DNA from: Rhabdaerophilum calidifontis
GTDB lineage: Bacteria > Pseudomonadota > Alphaproteobacteria > Rhizobiales > Beijerinckiaceae
Direction of reading: 5' to 3'
NCBI RefSeq assembly: GCF_008641065.1
Contig: NZ_VTRS01000001.1
Coordinates: 744,001-808,000 of the forward strand
Length of the DNA stretch: 64,000 bases
Part shown: in pieces, positions 12,171 through 23,100 of the stretch
Layout of the letters: every line of letters starts with the position of its first letter
Position numbering within the stretch: position 1 is the first letter of the stretch
The notes under the pieces: model-generated
What the model was told of the DNA's origin: nothing
The model's input: the letters and a program-made list of their open reading frames with translations, nothing else
Database searches by the model: none
Position numbers and translations under genes: made by a program

Positions 12171-13133
12171 ATGAAGCCTATCCATCTGCCGCGCCTCGCG
12201 TCTGCCCTTCTTCTTGCCCTGAGCGCGCTGCCGGCTTTTGCCCAGACCCTGCCGCCGGACATCAAGGGCTCACGCGACCATCCGCTCGCCGGGCGCTACG
12301 AGGGGTCGGTCATCGCCTTCCACAAGCCGCGCGATTACGACGAGATCCGCATCCCCGTGAAGCGGGTGCGGAACCAGAAGCAGCTCGATGACGAGAATTC
12401 GCTGCTCATGAAGGGGCGCGCCCTCCGACAGCTTTATCGCGGGCCGTTCGGGCGATCGTCGCTGGAGGTCGTGCGCAATTACCAGCAGCGGCTGGAGGGC
12501 CAGGGCTTCGAGACGCTCATCCTCTGCCGCACCGGCGAATGCGGCGGGGCCGAACTCTGGTTTGCGGTTACCGAACAGGTCAAGGGCTCGGGCCTGCCGC
12601 CGAACTGGGAGAACCAGACCTATCTTGCCGCGCGCCGGAAGGACGTGAACGGCGCGGAGGCCGTCGTCGCCATCCTGTCGGTCGAGCAGGGGCAGGAGGT
12701 GCGGACCCTGGTCGATGTCGTCGAGACGAAGGCGATGGAGACCGACAAGATCAAGGTGCTCGATGCCGGCGCGATCAAGAACGCGCTCGACAGCCAGGGC
12801 CGCGCGGCGCTCTACGGCATCACCTTCGAGTTCGACAAGGCCGATATCCGCCCCGAATCCCGGCCGCAGATCGAGGCGATCATCGCCTTCCTCAAGGCCA
12901 ATCCGGAGATCGCGATTGTCGTCACCGGCCACACCGATGCCAAGGGCGGGTTCGATTACAATGTCGATCTGTCGAAGCGGCGCGCGCAATCGGTCGTGCG
13001 GGCGCTGACCGGCGCCGGCATCGCCGCCGGCCGCCTCACCGCCTTCGGGGCCGGCATGGCCTCGCCCGTCGCCACCAACGACACCGAGGCCGGGCAGGCG
13101 CTCAACCGCCGGGTCGAGATCGTCAAATGCTAG
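12171..13133 (+). CDS. OmpA-family protein with DUF4892-like N-terminus
   Basis: A 320-residue exported protein. Residues 1-24 are a signal peptide (ALLLALSALPAFAQ). The middle part begins with KGSRDHPLAGRYEGSVI, which resembles the DUF4892 domain often fused to OmpA modules. Residues ~210-320 form an OmpA/MotB peptidoglycan-binding domain (TFEFDKADIRPES, VVTGHTDAKGG, LSKRRAQSV, NRRVEI). It probably tethers an outer-membrane or periplasmic activity to peptidoglycan. It is divergent from carB and heads a (+) run with lemA and an M48 protease. ATG 12171 follows a GGAGAG site. Confidence 0.85.
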   Translation: MKPIHLPRLASALLLALSALPAFAQTLPPDIKGSRDHPLAGRYEGSVIAFHKPRDYDEIRIPVKRVRNQKQLDDENSLLMKGRALRQLYRGPFGRSSLEVVRNYQQRLEGQGFETLILCRTGECGGAELWFAVTEQVKGSGLPPNWENQTYLAARRKDVNGAEAVVAILSVEQGQEVRTLVDVVETKAMETDKIKVLDAGAIKNALDSQGRAALYGITFEFDKADIRPESRPQIEAIIAFLKANPEIAIVVTGHTDAKGGFDYNVDLSKRRAQSVVRALTGAGIAAGRLTAFGAGMASPVATNDTEAGQALNRRVEIVKC

Positions 13134-13162
13134 CCGCATCCACGGGCAGAGGGAGAACCGCC

Positions 13163-13723
13163 ATGGAATTCTGGATCGTACTCGGCGTCATCGTGCTGAT
13201 CGTGCTCTGGCTGTTCGGGGTCTATAACGGCCTCGTCAACATGAACCAGCGCGCGAACCAGGCCTTCGCGGATATCGATGTGCAGCTCAAGCAGCGCCAC
13301 GACCTGATCCCCAACCTCGTCGAGACCGTGAAGGGCTATGCCAAGCACGAGAAGGAGACGCTGGAGGCCGTGATCCAGGCGCGCAATGCCGCGATCTCGG
13401 CGCAGGGCCCCGAGGCCATGGCCGCGGCCGAGAAGGGGCTTTCCGGCGCGCTCGGCCGGCTGCTGGCGCTGACCGAGGCCTATCCCGACCTCAAGGCCAA
13501 CCAGAACTTCCTGGATCTCCAGGCGCAGCTCTCCAATATCGAGGACAAGCTCGCCGCCGCCCGCCGCTTCTTCAACAACGCCGTCGGCGAATTCAACGCG
13601 GCGGTGCAATCGATCCCGGCGGTGTTCTTCGCCAAGAGCTTCGGCTTCTTCCCGCGGCCGTTCTTCGATGTGGGCGAGACCGAGCGCGTGAGGCTCGACG
13701 CGCCGCCGCAGGTCAAGTTCTGA
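13163..13723 (+). CDS. LemA-family protein
   Basis: A 186-residue LemA protein: one N-terminal membrane helix (FWIVLGVIVLIVLWLFGVYNGLV) then a long helical domain with the family signature RANQAFADIDVQLKQRHDLIPNLVETVKGY and the C-terminal FNNAVGEFN...P..FFAKSFGF. LemA genes often sit beside M48 peptidases, as here, where the protease gene starts 22 bases downstream; the pair may act in envelope quality control, but the biochemical role is unknown. Confidence 0.92.
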   Translation: MEFWIVLGVIVLIVLWLFGVYNGLVNMNQRANQAFADIDVQLKQRHDLIPNLVETVKGYAKHEKETLEAVIQARNAAISAQGPEAMAAAEKGLSGALGRLLALTEAYPDLKANQNFLDLQAQLSNIEDKLAAARRFFNNAVGEFNAAVQSIPAVFFAKSFGFFPRPFFDVGETERVRLDAPPQVKF

Positions 13724-13745
13724 CCGCGGCCGGCGGGGGCGGGTG

Positions 13746-14798
13746 ATGCCGATCGGCGAAGCCTTCGGGCTCTACACCCATATCCGCGCCAACCGCCGGC
13801 GATCGGCCTTCCTGATCGCCGGCCTCTTCGTGCTCGTGGCGATGGTGACCTTCGGGGCGACGCTGCTGATGGATGCGCAGCTCTACCGGGCGCCGTTCCC
13901 GGTGCTGGTGCGGCTCGCCTTCCAGCAGATGTGGCTTCATCTGCCGATCGCCTTCGCGGCGACCGGGCTCTGGGTTCTGGTCGGCTTCAAGCTCAACACG
14001 GCGCTCGTCGCCTGGGCGACGGGCTCGGTGCCGGTGACGCGGGAATCGAATCCGCGTCTTTACCGCCTCACCGAGAATCTCTGCATTTCGCGCGGCATGA
14101 CCGTGCCGCGGCTCCAGATTCTCGAAACGCCGGCGCTCAACGCCTTCGCAAGCGGGGTCAACGAGAACCAATACACCGTCACCGTCACCTCCGGCTTGCT
14201 GGAGGCGCTCGACGATGCCGAGCTCGAGGGGGTGATCGCGCATGAGCTGACCCATATCCGCAACGGCGATGTGCGGCTGATGATCGTCGCGGTGCTGATC
14301 GCCGGCGTGGTCTCGTTCTTCGGCGAGATGCTGGTGCGCTCGCGGCTGCGCTTCGGCGGCGGTTCCGGCGATGACGATCGCGGGTCGGGGCGCGGGCTTG
14401 CGGTGGTGGTCGGGATCGCGATCCTGCTCCTCGCCTGGCTGTTCGCGGTGCTGATCCGCTTCGCGCTCTCGCGCAGCCGCGAATATCTCGCCGATGCCGG
14501 CGCGGTGGAGCTGACCAAGAACCCCGATGCGCTGATCTCGGCGCTGCTGAAGATCTCCGGCCGCGCCGATATCGACGGCGTGCCCTCCGGCATCATGGAT
14601 ATGTGCATCGAGAACGATCCGGACGATTTCGCCGACATATTCTCGACGCATCCCTCGATCGCCAAACGCCTCAACGCGCTCCAGGCCTATGCCGGCGGGC
14701 GGGTGCCGCAGGCGGAGCCGCCGCGCGTCGAGGATCGGCAATCCGTGGCGCAGATCGTCGAGAGGCGCGGCCCATGGGCGCGGGGACCGGGGACATGA
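13746..14798 (+). CDS. M48-family zinc metalloprotease, HtpX-like
   Basis: A 350-residue membrane protease. Membrane helices occur at about 20-42, 62-88, 177-195 and 215-240; the zinc site is HELTH (166-170) with a downstream glutamate in REYLADAGAVEL. The ending (STHPSIAKRLNALQ) is typical of HtpX-like and LemA-associated M48 proteins, which degrade or process membrane proteins. It probably works with the adjacent lemA. GTG 13743 directly before ATG 13746 is an equally possible start. Its stop overlaps the next gene (ATGA). Confidence 0.9.
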   Translation: MPIGEAFGLYTHIRANRRRSAFLIAGLFVLVAMVTFGATLLMDAQLYRAPFPVLVRLAFQQMWLHLPIAFAATGLWVLVGFKLNTALVAWATGSVPVTRESNPRLYRLTENLCISRGMTVPRLQILETPALNAFASGVNENQYTVTVTSGLLEALDDAELEGVIAHELTHIRNGDVRLMIVAVLIAGVVSFFGEMLVRSRLRFGGGSGDDDRGSGRGLAVVVGIAILLLAWLFAVLIRFALSRSREYLADAGAVELTKNPDALISALLKISGRADIDGVPSGIMDMCIENDPDDFADIFSTHPSIAKRLNALQAYAGGRVPQAEPPRVEDRQSVAQIVERRGPWARGPGT

Positions 14799-15238
14799 GC
14801 CCGGATGAGGGGGGTGCCGGGGCCGGGATGCCCGGCGGGGTTCTCGCGCGGGCCGGGCGGCTCGCGCGCCAGTTCCGCGCCTTTTTCGGTGTCGGCATCG
14901 TTGCCGCAATCGTGCATTACGGCCTGCTCGTCCTGCTGGTCGAGGCGTTCTTCTATGATTCCGCCTCCGCTGCCGGTGCCGGCTATCTCGCCGGCGGGGC
15001 GGTCTCCTACATGCTCAACCGCGCATTCACCTATGATGCGGCGCGCGGCCATCTCGATGCGCTCTGGCGCTTCGCCATCGTCGCGCTGCTCGGCGCGGGG
15101 CTGACCTGGCTGCTGATGTGGCTCATGACGCGCGGGCTCGGCTGGCATTACCTGCTGCTCCAGGGGATCACGACCGGGATCGTGCTCGTCTGGAGCTTCT
15201 TCGCGCACAAATACTGGAGCTTCCGCGATCGGGCCTGA
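14795..15238 (+). CDS. GtrA-family membrane protein
   Basis: A 147-residue protein with four predicted membrane helices and the GtrA/DPMS features FFGVGIVAAIVHYGLL, GYLAGGAVSYMLNRAFTY and a C-terminal FFAHKYWSFRD. GtrA proteins help flip or use lipid-linked sugars, usually with a glycosyltransferase, but none is adjacent here. ATG 14795 overlaps the protease stop; ATG 14774 is an in-frame alternative. It ends 5 bases before the end of the convergent methyltransferase gene. Confidence 0.85.
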   Translation: MSPDEGGAGAGMPGGVLARAGRLARQFRAFFGVGIVAAIVHYGLLVLLVEAFFYDSASAAGAGYLAGGAVSYMLNRAFTYDAARGHLDALWRFAIVALLGAGLTWLLMWLMTRGLGWHYLLLQGITTGIVLVWSFFAHKYWSFRDRA

Positions 15239-15243
15239 CCGGC

Positions 15244-15936
15244 TCAGAGCCTCGCGCCGACAAAGGCCATCCGCGCCTGGTTGTGACCGAGATTCTTCTC
15301 GAGCCGGCGCGCGGTGAGCCCGGTCGCCTCGATCACGGCCAGCATCTCGGCCTCGGTGTAATGGGTGAGGCCGAGATCGGCGCGGAGCGTCCGGTAATCG
15401 GAAAGGGCGGTGCGGACGAGGCCGAGCAGCGCCGGGAGCAGGAACCCGCCCTGCCAGCCGAAGGCGAGCAGCGCGCGCGCATCCGTCACGGCGGAGAGAT
15501 CGGGGGGCAGGATGTCGCCGATCACGATCCGCCCTCCGGGGCGCAGGGTGCCGGCGAGCTGGCGGACGAGCGCGGCGAAATCCGGCCTCGGCACGTATTG
15601 CGCCACCGAATGGACGATGACGAGATCGAGGCTCTCCGCCGGCAGGGCCGCGATCTCCTCCGGGGCGGCCACGCGGATCGCCGGCTCCCCGGCGAAGCGG
15701 GTCGTCAGCCGTGCGCGGACATTCGGCGCCGCGTCGGCGAGGATCAGGCGCCGGCAGCGCGCCGCCACCAGATCGGCCGAGAGCGCCTCCCCGCAGCCGT
15801 AATCGAGCGCGTCGATGCCGGGATCGAGGATCAGGTCGCGGATTCCGGTGGCGATCAGCCGGTAATGCAGCGCCTTGTGCCGGGCGCTGACATAGATCGG
15901 CGTCTCGGAATTCCAGTATTCGATCCAGCTTTTCAT
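15244..15936 (-). CDS. Class I SAM-dependent methyltransferase
   Basis: A 230-residue predicted methyltransferase. Motif I is IDALDYGCGEALSADLVA, followed by an acidic loop (ILADAA), LDLVIVHSVAQYVP (motif IV) and LRPGGRIVIGDIL (motif V/VI). The substrate is not identifiable. The N-terminus MKSWIEYWNSETPIYVSARHK is seen in small-molecule methyltransferases of this kind. It lies downstream of the cytochrome c gene on the same strand with 66 bases between, so co-transcription is possible. Confidence 0.8.
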   Translation of the reverse strand: MKSWIEYWNSETPIYVSARHKALHYRLIATGIRDLILDPGIDALDYGCGEALSADLVAARCRRLILADAAPNVRARLTTRFAGEPAIRVAAPEEIAALPAESLDLVIVHSVAQYVPRPDFAALVRQLAGTLRPGGRIVIGDILPPDLSAVTDARALLAFGWQGGFLLPALLGLVRTALSDYRTLRADLGLTHYTEAEMLAVIEATGLTARRLEKNLGHNQARMAFVGARL

Positions 15937-16002
15937 GCCCGTTCCGGCCCTTCGCGCCCCGCTCCGTGCGGCTTTACGGCAATTCGGCGCGAAAGGGGAG
16001 GG

Positions 16003-16329
16003 CTAGCGCCGCAGGCGCCGGAGATAGGCGATGAGATCGTCGATCTCGCCGGGCTCGAACCGGAATTCGGGCATGGCGGTATGGCCCGTAACGACCCCTT
16101 CCGCGAAGGCTTCCTGCAATTGCTCGGGCGGCCAGCGGCGCGCGATCACCCGGAGCGGCGGTGCCGCGGCAAGCGGGCTCGTGCCGGTGCGGCCGATGGC
16201 GTGGCAGCGCCCGCATTGATCGGCGGCGATCTCCCCGCCGCGTCGCGCGTCACCGGCCGCGAAGGCCTTGAGCGAGAGAAGGATGAGCCCGGCCCCGATC
16301 AGCCCGAGCAGGAGAATGCGACCCCACAT
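16003..16329 (-). CDS. Small membrane-anchored or secreted c-type cytochrome
   Basis: A 108-residue class I cytochrome c. Residues 5-24 form a hydrophobic signal or anchor ending in AFAAG. The haem site is Cys39-Gly-Arg-Cys42-His43, and Met86 in TAMPEF is the likely sixth ligand. Such cytochromes shuttle electrons in the periplasm; the partner is not evident. It is encoded 56 bases downstream of carA, an unusual neighbour with no clear metabolic link. Confidence 0.88.
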   Translation of the reverse strand: MWGRILLLGLIGAGLILLSLKAFAAGDARRGGEIAADQCGRCHAIGRTGTSPLAAAPPLRVIARRWPPEQLQEAFAEGVVTGHTAMPEFRFEPGEIDDLIAYLRRLRR

Positions 16330-16385
16330 GCGCGCCTCCGGAATACCGGCGCATCATGGCACCAGCCGGGCGGGCGGGCCTTGAT

Positions 16386-17597
16386 CTAGCCCCGCTTCCT
16401 CTCACGCATCATCGCGACGAAGCGGTCGAAGAGGTAATGGCTGTCCTGCGGGCCGGGCGAGGCTTCCGGGTGCTGCTGCACCGAGAAGGCCGGGCGGTCC
16501 TTCAGGCGGATGCCGCAATTCGAGCCGTCGAACAGCGAGACATGCGTCTCCTCGGCGATGTCCGGCAGCGTCGCGGCATCGACCGCGAAGCCGTGATTCA
16601 TCGACACGATCTCGACCTTGCCGGTGGCGTGCTCCTTCACGGGGTGGTTCGCGCCGTGATGCCCCTGCGGCATCTTGATCGTCCGGGCGCCGAGCGCCAG
16701 CGCCAGCATCTGGTGGCCGAGGCAGATCCCGAAGGTGGGAATGCGGGCATCGAGAATGGCGCGGATCGTCGGCACCGCATAGGTGCCGGTCGCGGCCGGG
16801 TCGCCGGGGCCGTTGGCGAGGAAGACGCCGTCCGGATTCAGCTTCAGCACGTCCTCGGCGGGCGCATCCGGCGGCAGCACCGTCACCTTGCAGCCGCGAT
16901 CGGCAAGCAGGCGCAGGATGTTGCGCTTCACGCCGTAATCGAGCGCCACGACATGGAATTCCGGCGCCTGCTGGGTGCCGTAGCCGCGCGGCCAGGCCCA
17001 GCTCGTCTCGGACCATTCATAGCGCTGCGCGCCGGTGACATGGGGCACGAGATCGAGCCCGGCCATTGCCGGCAGGGCCTTCGCCTCGGCCCTGAGGGCC
17101 GCGCGGTCGAACAGCCCCTCTGGATCATGCGCGACGATGGCGTTCGGCATGCCGTGATCGCGGATCAGCGCCGTCAGCGCCCGCGTGTCGATGCCGGCGA
17201 TGCCGACGATGCCGCGCGTCCTCAGCCATTCGTCGAAATGCCGCGTCGCGCGGTAATTCGAGGGCTCGGTGATGTCGGTGGCGAGCACGAGCCCGGTCGC
17301 GGCCCGACGCGCCATGTTCACCGTCTCGACATCCTCCTCGTTCACGCCGACATTGCCGATATGGGGGAAGGTGAAGGTGACGATCTGCCCCAGATAGGAC
17401 GGGTCGGTCAGGATCTCCTGATAGCCGGTCATCGCGGTGTTGAAGCAGAGTTCGCCCCGCCCGGTGCCTTCGGCGCCGATTCCGGTGCCCTCGATGATCG
17501 TGCCATCCGCCAGCACCAGCAGCGCCGTGGGGCGCCATTCGGTCCAGGGGGCGGGCGCGGCTTCGCGATTTTCGGATTGCAGGTCCGGGCTCGTCAT
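16386..17597 (-). CDS. carA: Carbamoyl-phosphate synthase small chain
   Basis: A 403-residue CarA, the glutamine amidotransferase that feeds ammonia to CarB. The N-terminal half carries the CPSase small-chain domain (GELCFNTAMTGYQEILTDPSY); the C-terminal half is a class I amidotransferase with the nucleophile in FGICLGHQ and the catalytic His-Glu in QQHPEASPGP. It is divergent from yqeY and apart from carB. The 5' leader holds a strong stem-loop (17617-17658). The start at 17597 gives a normal length. Confidence 0.97.
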   Translation of the reverse strand: MTSPDLQSENREAAPAPWTEWRPTALLVLADGTIIEGTGIGAEGTGRGELCFNTAMTGYQEILTDPSYLGQIVTFTFPHIGNVGVNEEDVETVNMARRAATGLVLATDITEPSNYRATRHFDEWLRTRGIVGIAGIDTRALTALIRDHGMPNAIVAHDPEGLFDRAALRAEAKALPAMAGLDLVPHVTGAQRYEWSETSWAWPRGYGTQQAPEFHVVALDYGVKRNILRLLADRGCKVTVLPPDAPAEDVLKLNPDGVFLANGPGDPAATGTYAVPTIRAILDARIPTFGICLGHQMLALALGARTIKMPQGHHGANHPVKEHATGKVEIVSMNHGFAVDAATLPDIAEETHVSLFDGSNCGIRLKDRPAFSVQQHPEASPGPQDSHYLFDRFVAMMRERKRG

Positions 17598-17616
17598 GGC
17601 ACTTGCTCGATGGTCG

Positions 17617-17658
17617 GGCGCCAGGCCTTCCGCGACGCGGAAGGGCCGGAAGGGCGCC
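17617..17658 (-). promoter_or_regulatory. Stem-loop in the carA leader
   Basis: Outer arms GGCGCC (17617-17622, 17653-17658) enclose GGCCTTCCGC (17624-17633), loop GAC, and GCGGAAGGGCC (17637-17647), pairing with a single bulged G. It lies 20-60 bases before the carA start. It has no downstream T-run, so it is not a normal terminator; it could act at RNA level or as a DNA dyad for a regulator. Confidence 0.4.
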
Positions 17659-17722
17659 GAAATGTTGCCGTTCGTTAGTGAAGGGCGCGCGGGAGGTCAA
17701 TTCCCGCGCCGGAATGCATGGG

Positions 17723-17741
17723 GCATTTCCGCCGGAAATGC
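17723..17741 (+). promoter_or_regulatory. Perfect hairpin just before the yqeY ribosome-binding site
   Basis: GCATTTCC (17723-17730) and GGAAATGC (17734-17741) form a perfect 8-base stem with a GCC loop, ending directly at the GAGGAGAA ribosome-binding site of yqeY. It could be an operator or a structure influencing translation. Confidence 0.4.
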
Positions 17742-17752
17742 GAGGAGAAACG

Positions 17753-18205
17753 ATGCGCGAGCAGTTCACCACCGCCCTCAAGGATGCGATGAAGAGCGGG
17801 GACAAGGCCCGGCTCGGTGCGGTGAGGCTGATCCAGGCCGCGATCAAGGACAAGGATATCGAGGCGCGCGGTGCCGGCAGGGCGCAAGCGAGCGACGAGG
17901 AGATCCTCGCCCTGCTCCAGAAGATGATCAAGCAGCGCCAGGAATCCGCCGCGATCTATCGCGAGAATGGCAGGCCAGAACTCGCCGAGAACGAGGAGAG
18001 CGAGATCGCCGTCATAACCTCCTTCCTGCCGCGGCAGCTCGACGAGGCGGAGACGAAAGTCGCGATCGCCGCCGCGATCGCCGAGACCGGCGCCCAGGGC
18101 ATGAAGGATATGGGCAAGGTCATCGCCCTGCTGCGCGAGCGATTCGCCGGGCAGATGGATTTCGGCAAGGCAAGCGGTTTGGTGAAGGCGGCCCTGTCCG
18201 GCTGA
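17753..18205 (+). CDS. GatB/YqeY-domain protein
   Basis: A 150-residue protein made only of the YqeY domain (MREQFTTALKDAMKSGDKARLGAVRLI ... LPRQLDEAE ... GMKDMGKVIALLRERF), homologous to the tail of the tRNA amidotransferase subunit GatB. It may bind tRNA, but its role is not established. In alphaproteobacteria it frequently precedes dnaG-rpoD, as here. ATG 17753 has GAGGAGAA directly upstream. Confidence 0.92.
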   Translation: MREQFTTALKDAMKSGDKARLGAVRLIQAAIKDKDIEARGAGRAQASDEEILALLQKMIKQRQESAAIYRENGRPELAENEESEIAVITSFLPRQLDEAETKVAIAAAIAETGAQGMKDMGKVIALLRERFAGQMDFGKASGLVKAALSG

Positions 18206-18359
18206 GGCTGCCGAATTTCGGATCCGCCTTCAATATCAGCGCGTTGATGCAGCTTTGCGTTGGTGCGCTGGCGCACATGCAATCGCCGCAGCCCTGTGGA
18301 TAACGGGGATTTCGGGGGGGCTGCTTGCGCTGTTCCGGAAGGTCGTAAAGCTCGGTTCC

Positions 18360-20237
18360 ATGCGCTACCCGCCTTCCATCCTCGAGGAGATCAAGGCGCG
18401 GCTGCCGGCCTCGGTGGTCGTGGGGCGGCGCGTGCAGCTCAGGAAGGCGGGGCGGGAATGGAAGGGGCTGTCGCCCTTCAACGCCGAGCGCACGCCGTCC
18501 TTCTTCGTCAACGACCAGAAGCAGGCCTGGTTCGATTTCTCGTCTGGGCGCAACGGCGACATCTTCACCTTCGTCATGGAGACCGAGGGGCTGTCCTTCG
18601 GCGAGGCGGTGGAGCGCCTCGCCGGCGAGGCCGGGGTCGCGTTGCCACGCGCAAGCGCCGAGACCGAGATGCACGAGAAGCGCCGCCTCGGGCTGATGGA
18701 CGCGCTGGCGCTGGCGGAGGCGTATTTCCGGGTGGAGCTTCGTGGGCCCAGAGGCCGCGAGGCGCGCGATTATCTCGCGGCGCGCGGGCTTGCGGGCGAG
18801 GTGGCCGAGCGCTTCGGCCTCGGCTATGCGCCGCCGGAAAGGCATGGCCTGCGCGATCATCTCGCGGAAAAGGGCGTTTCGGTCGAGGTGATGGTCGAGG
18901 CGGGATTGCTGATCCGGCTCGACGACAATCCCGTCGCCTATGACCGGTTCCGCGATCGGGTGATGTTCCCGATCCGCGACATCAAGGGGCGGGCCATCGC
19001 GTTCGGCGGCCGGGCGCTCCAGAAGGACGCGCAGGCGAAATATCTCAACTCGCCCGAGACGCCAGTCTTCCACAAGGGCGCGACGCTCTACAATCTCGAC
19101 CGCGCCCGCAAGGCCGCGCATGCGGCGGGGACGCTGTTCGTCGTCGAGGGCTATGTCGATGCCATCGCGCTCGATCGCGCCGGCCTTCCCCATGTCGTCG
19201 CGCCGCTCGGCACGGCGCTGACCGAGGCGCAGCTCGCGCTCGTCTGGCGGATGGCGCCGGAGCCGGTTTTGTGTTTCGACGGCGACAAGGCCGGGCTGCG
19301 CGCGGCCTATCGCGCGATCGATGTCGCGCTGCCGCAAGTCGGGCCGGGGCGCACGCTGCGCTTCGCTTTCCTGCCCGGCGGGCAGGATCCGGACGACCTG
19401 CTGCGCGCCCAGGGGCCGGAGGCGCTGCGCGCAGCGCTCGCGGCGCCGCGCCCGTTGGCCGACGTGCTGTTCGAGCGCGAGATCGAGCGCGGGCCGCTCG
19501 AGACCCCGGAACAGCGGGCCGAGTGCGAGAAGCGGCTTTATGGCGCGGTGGCGCAGATCGGCGACGAGGATCTCAAGCGCCATTACCGTCAGGCGATGCG
19601 CGAGAAGCTCGCCGCGCGGTTCCGGCCCGCGCCCGTCGTCGGACGGGCGCGGCGCGGCGAGGGGGATTGGCGGGGTGGGCCTGCCCGCGCAGGCGGGTTC
19701 CGCGGCGGCCCGGAACCGGTGCCGCTCGCGGCCAGCGAGCGGTTGCGGCGCAACCCGCTTTTCGCGGCGGGCGGGCCGGTTGCGCGGCGCGAGGCCGCTC
19801 TCATCCTCGGCGCCGTGCATCATCCCGGCATTGTCGAGATCGAAGCGGAAACGCTCGCAGAATTGCTGCTGGAGAGCGCTGCGGCGCGGCGGCTGCGCGC
19901 GGCGCTGCTCGATTGGGCGGCCGGGCATGCCGGGGAGGCGAGCCCGTATTCGACCGAAGGGCCCGCCTCGCTGCGGTCGGCGCTGGCGGCCGGCGGGCTC
20001 GATCCCGAACTGGCGCTGATCGAGACGGCGGCCGGCGCCGAAACCTGGACACGGCCCGATATCGCCTTTGCCCATGCGATTTCCGCCTGGCGCGAGGCAG
20101 CCCACTTGCAGGCGCGGCAATCGTTCCTAAATAGCGAGATCGATTCCGTTTCTCTTGATTTTGCCGCGAACGGGGGCGAGGAGAGGTTCGAGCGCCTCAA
20201 GGCGCTCGTGCAGCGCCGGGAGGCCATGCTCGAATGA
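18360..20237 (+). CDS. dnaG: DNA primase, zinc ligands missing
   Basis: A 625-residue primase that makes RNA primers for replication. The order is N-terminal zinc-binding-like domain (1-95), catalytic core with TOPRIM (Glu263 in VVEGYVDA; Asp307/Asp309 in FDGDKAG) and a C-terminal DnaB-binding part. The four zinc ligands of the CHC2 finger are replaced: aligning GLSPFNAERTPSF and WFDFSSG with the E. coli CPFHNEKTPSF and YHCFGCG puts Ser38, Asn41, Asp59 and Ser62 at the ligand positions. The surrounding sequence is well kept, so the fold probably persists without metal. ATG 18360 starts the conserved MRYPPSILEEI. It lies upstream of rpoD. Confidence 0.95.
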   Translation: MRYPPSILEEIKARLPASVVVGRRVQLRKAGREWKGLSPFNAERTPSFFVNDQKQAWFDFSSGRNGDIFTFVMETEGLSFGEAVERLAGEAGVALPRASAETEMHEKRRLGLMDALALAEAYFRVELRGPRGREARDYLAARGLAGEVAERFGLGYAPPERHGLRDHLAEKGVSVEVMVEAGLLIRLDDNPVAYDRFRDRVMFPIRDIKGRAIAFGGRALQKDAQAKYLNSPETPVFHKGATLYNLDRARKAAHAAGTLFVVEGYVDAIALDRAGLPHVVAPLGTALTEAQLALVWRMAPEPVLCFDGDKAGLRAAYRAIDVALPQVGPGRTLRFAFLPGGQDPDDLLRAQGPEALRAALAAPRPLADVLFEREIERGPLETPEQRAECEKRLYGAVAQIGDEDLKRHYRQAMREKLAARFRPAPVVGRARRGEGDWRGGPARAGGFRGGPEPVPLAASERLRRNPLFAAGGPVARREAALILGAVHHPGIVEIEAETLAELLLESAAARRLRAALLDWAAGHAGEASPYSTEGPASLRSALAAGGLDPELALIETAAGAETWTRPDIAFAHAISAWREAAHLQARQSFLNSEIDSVSLDFAANGGEERFERLKALVQRREAMLE

Positions 20238-20427
20238 TCGGGCCGGGGTGCGGTGCGGCGTTTCCCGGAGGGGGCCGGAACGGCGAGTTTGATGCGGTGC
20301 GAGGGTTGCATGCCCACGCACCTTGGATAATGGAACATTAAGCGGCGCGCGCTACAGGGCGCTTTCGCGCGTTTCGCGTGTTCGCGAGCGGCATGCCGAA
20401 GCCAGCGTGGCAGCAGGACCGGACGGA

Positions 20428-22431
<2,004 letters not shown>

Positions 22432-22447
22432 TCGCGGCGGAAGGGGC

Positions 22448-22980
22448 ATGTCCGGGCAGGGTTCGGCCGGGGCGATCGTCATCGAGCCGTTCTCGGAAGC
22501 CCGCCGTCGCGCGGCGATCGAGCTTGTCGACCGCGTCTTCCCCGCGCAGGACCCGACGGAACGCCTGAGCCTGCGCGTCTTCCAGACGCGCTGGGAATGG
22601 CTGCTCAGGCTGGACGGCACCCGCTACGGGCGGTTCTGGCTGGCGGTGGCGGAGGAGCGGGTCGTCGGCATGGTCGGGCTCTACGCCCAGGTGGCAGACC
22701 GGCACGAGGCGAACTGGCTCGGCTGGTTCTGTGTCGCGCCAGAGCGGCGCGGCTGTGGCCTCGGGCGGCGGCTGATGGATCTCGCGCTGCCGAGGCGCGG
22801 GCGAGCGGGCGGCGCTTCCTGCGCCTCTACACCTCGACGGACCCGAACGAGGCGGCGGCGCAAGGGCTCTATGAGGCCTACGGGCTGCGCGTGGTCCGGA
22901 TGCGTCGGCCCCTGCTCTGGCGGCTTGTGGGGAGCCGGGCCGCGCTCCTCTACCGCGAGCGTGACCTTGCCGCCTCCTGA
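22448..22980 (+). pseudogene. GNAT-family acetyltransferase, frameshifted
   Basis: The protein starts at ATG 22448 and reads well through the acetyl-CoA-binding part (NWLGWFCVAPERRGCGLGRRLMDLAL, about residues 90-115). The rest of a GNAT domain (RFLRLYTSTDPNEAAAQGLYEAYGLRVVRMRRPLLW) continues in the -1 frame and ends at 22980, so one base is missing near 22788 (ctcgcgctgccgagg). In the original frame translation runs on to 23104 as Arg/Pro-rich nonsense. It is either a recent pseudogene or a sequencing error, since codon use stays normal on both sides. The substrate is unknown. Confidence 0.85.
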
Positions 22981-23100
22981 GGCGGCGCATCCGGCCATCC
23001 GGATCGCGCCCCTGCCGGCCTTCATCCTGCCGTCACATCACGGCGCCAGAACCGCCCGGCCCGCGCGGCGGGTTTCGCCGCGCCGATCTGGAGGAAGAAC

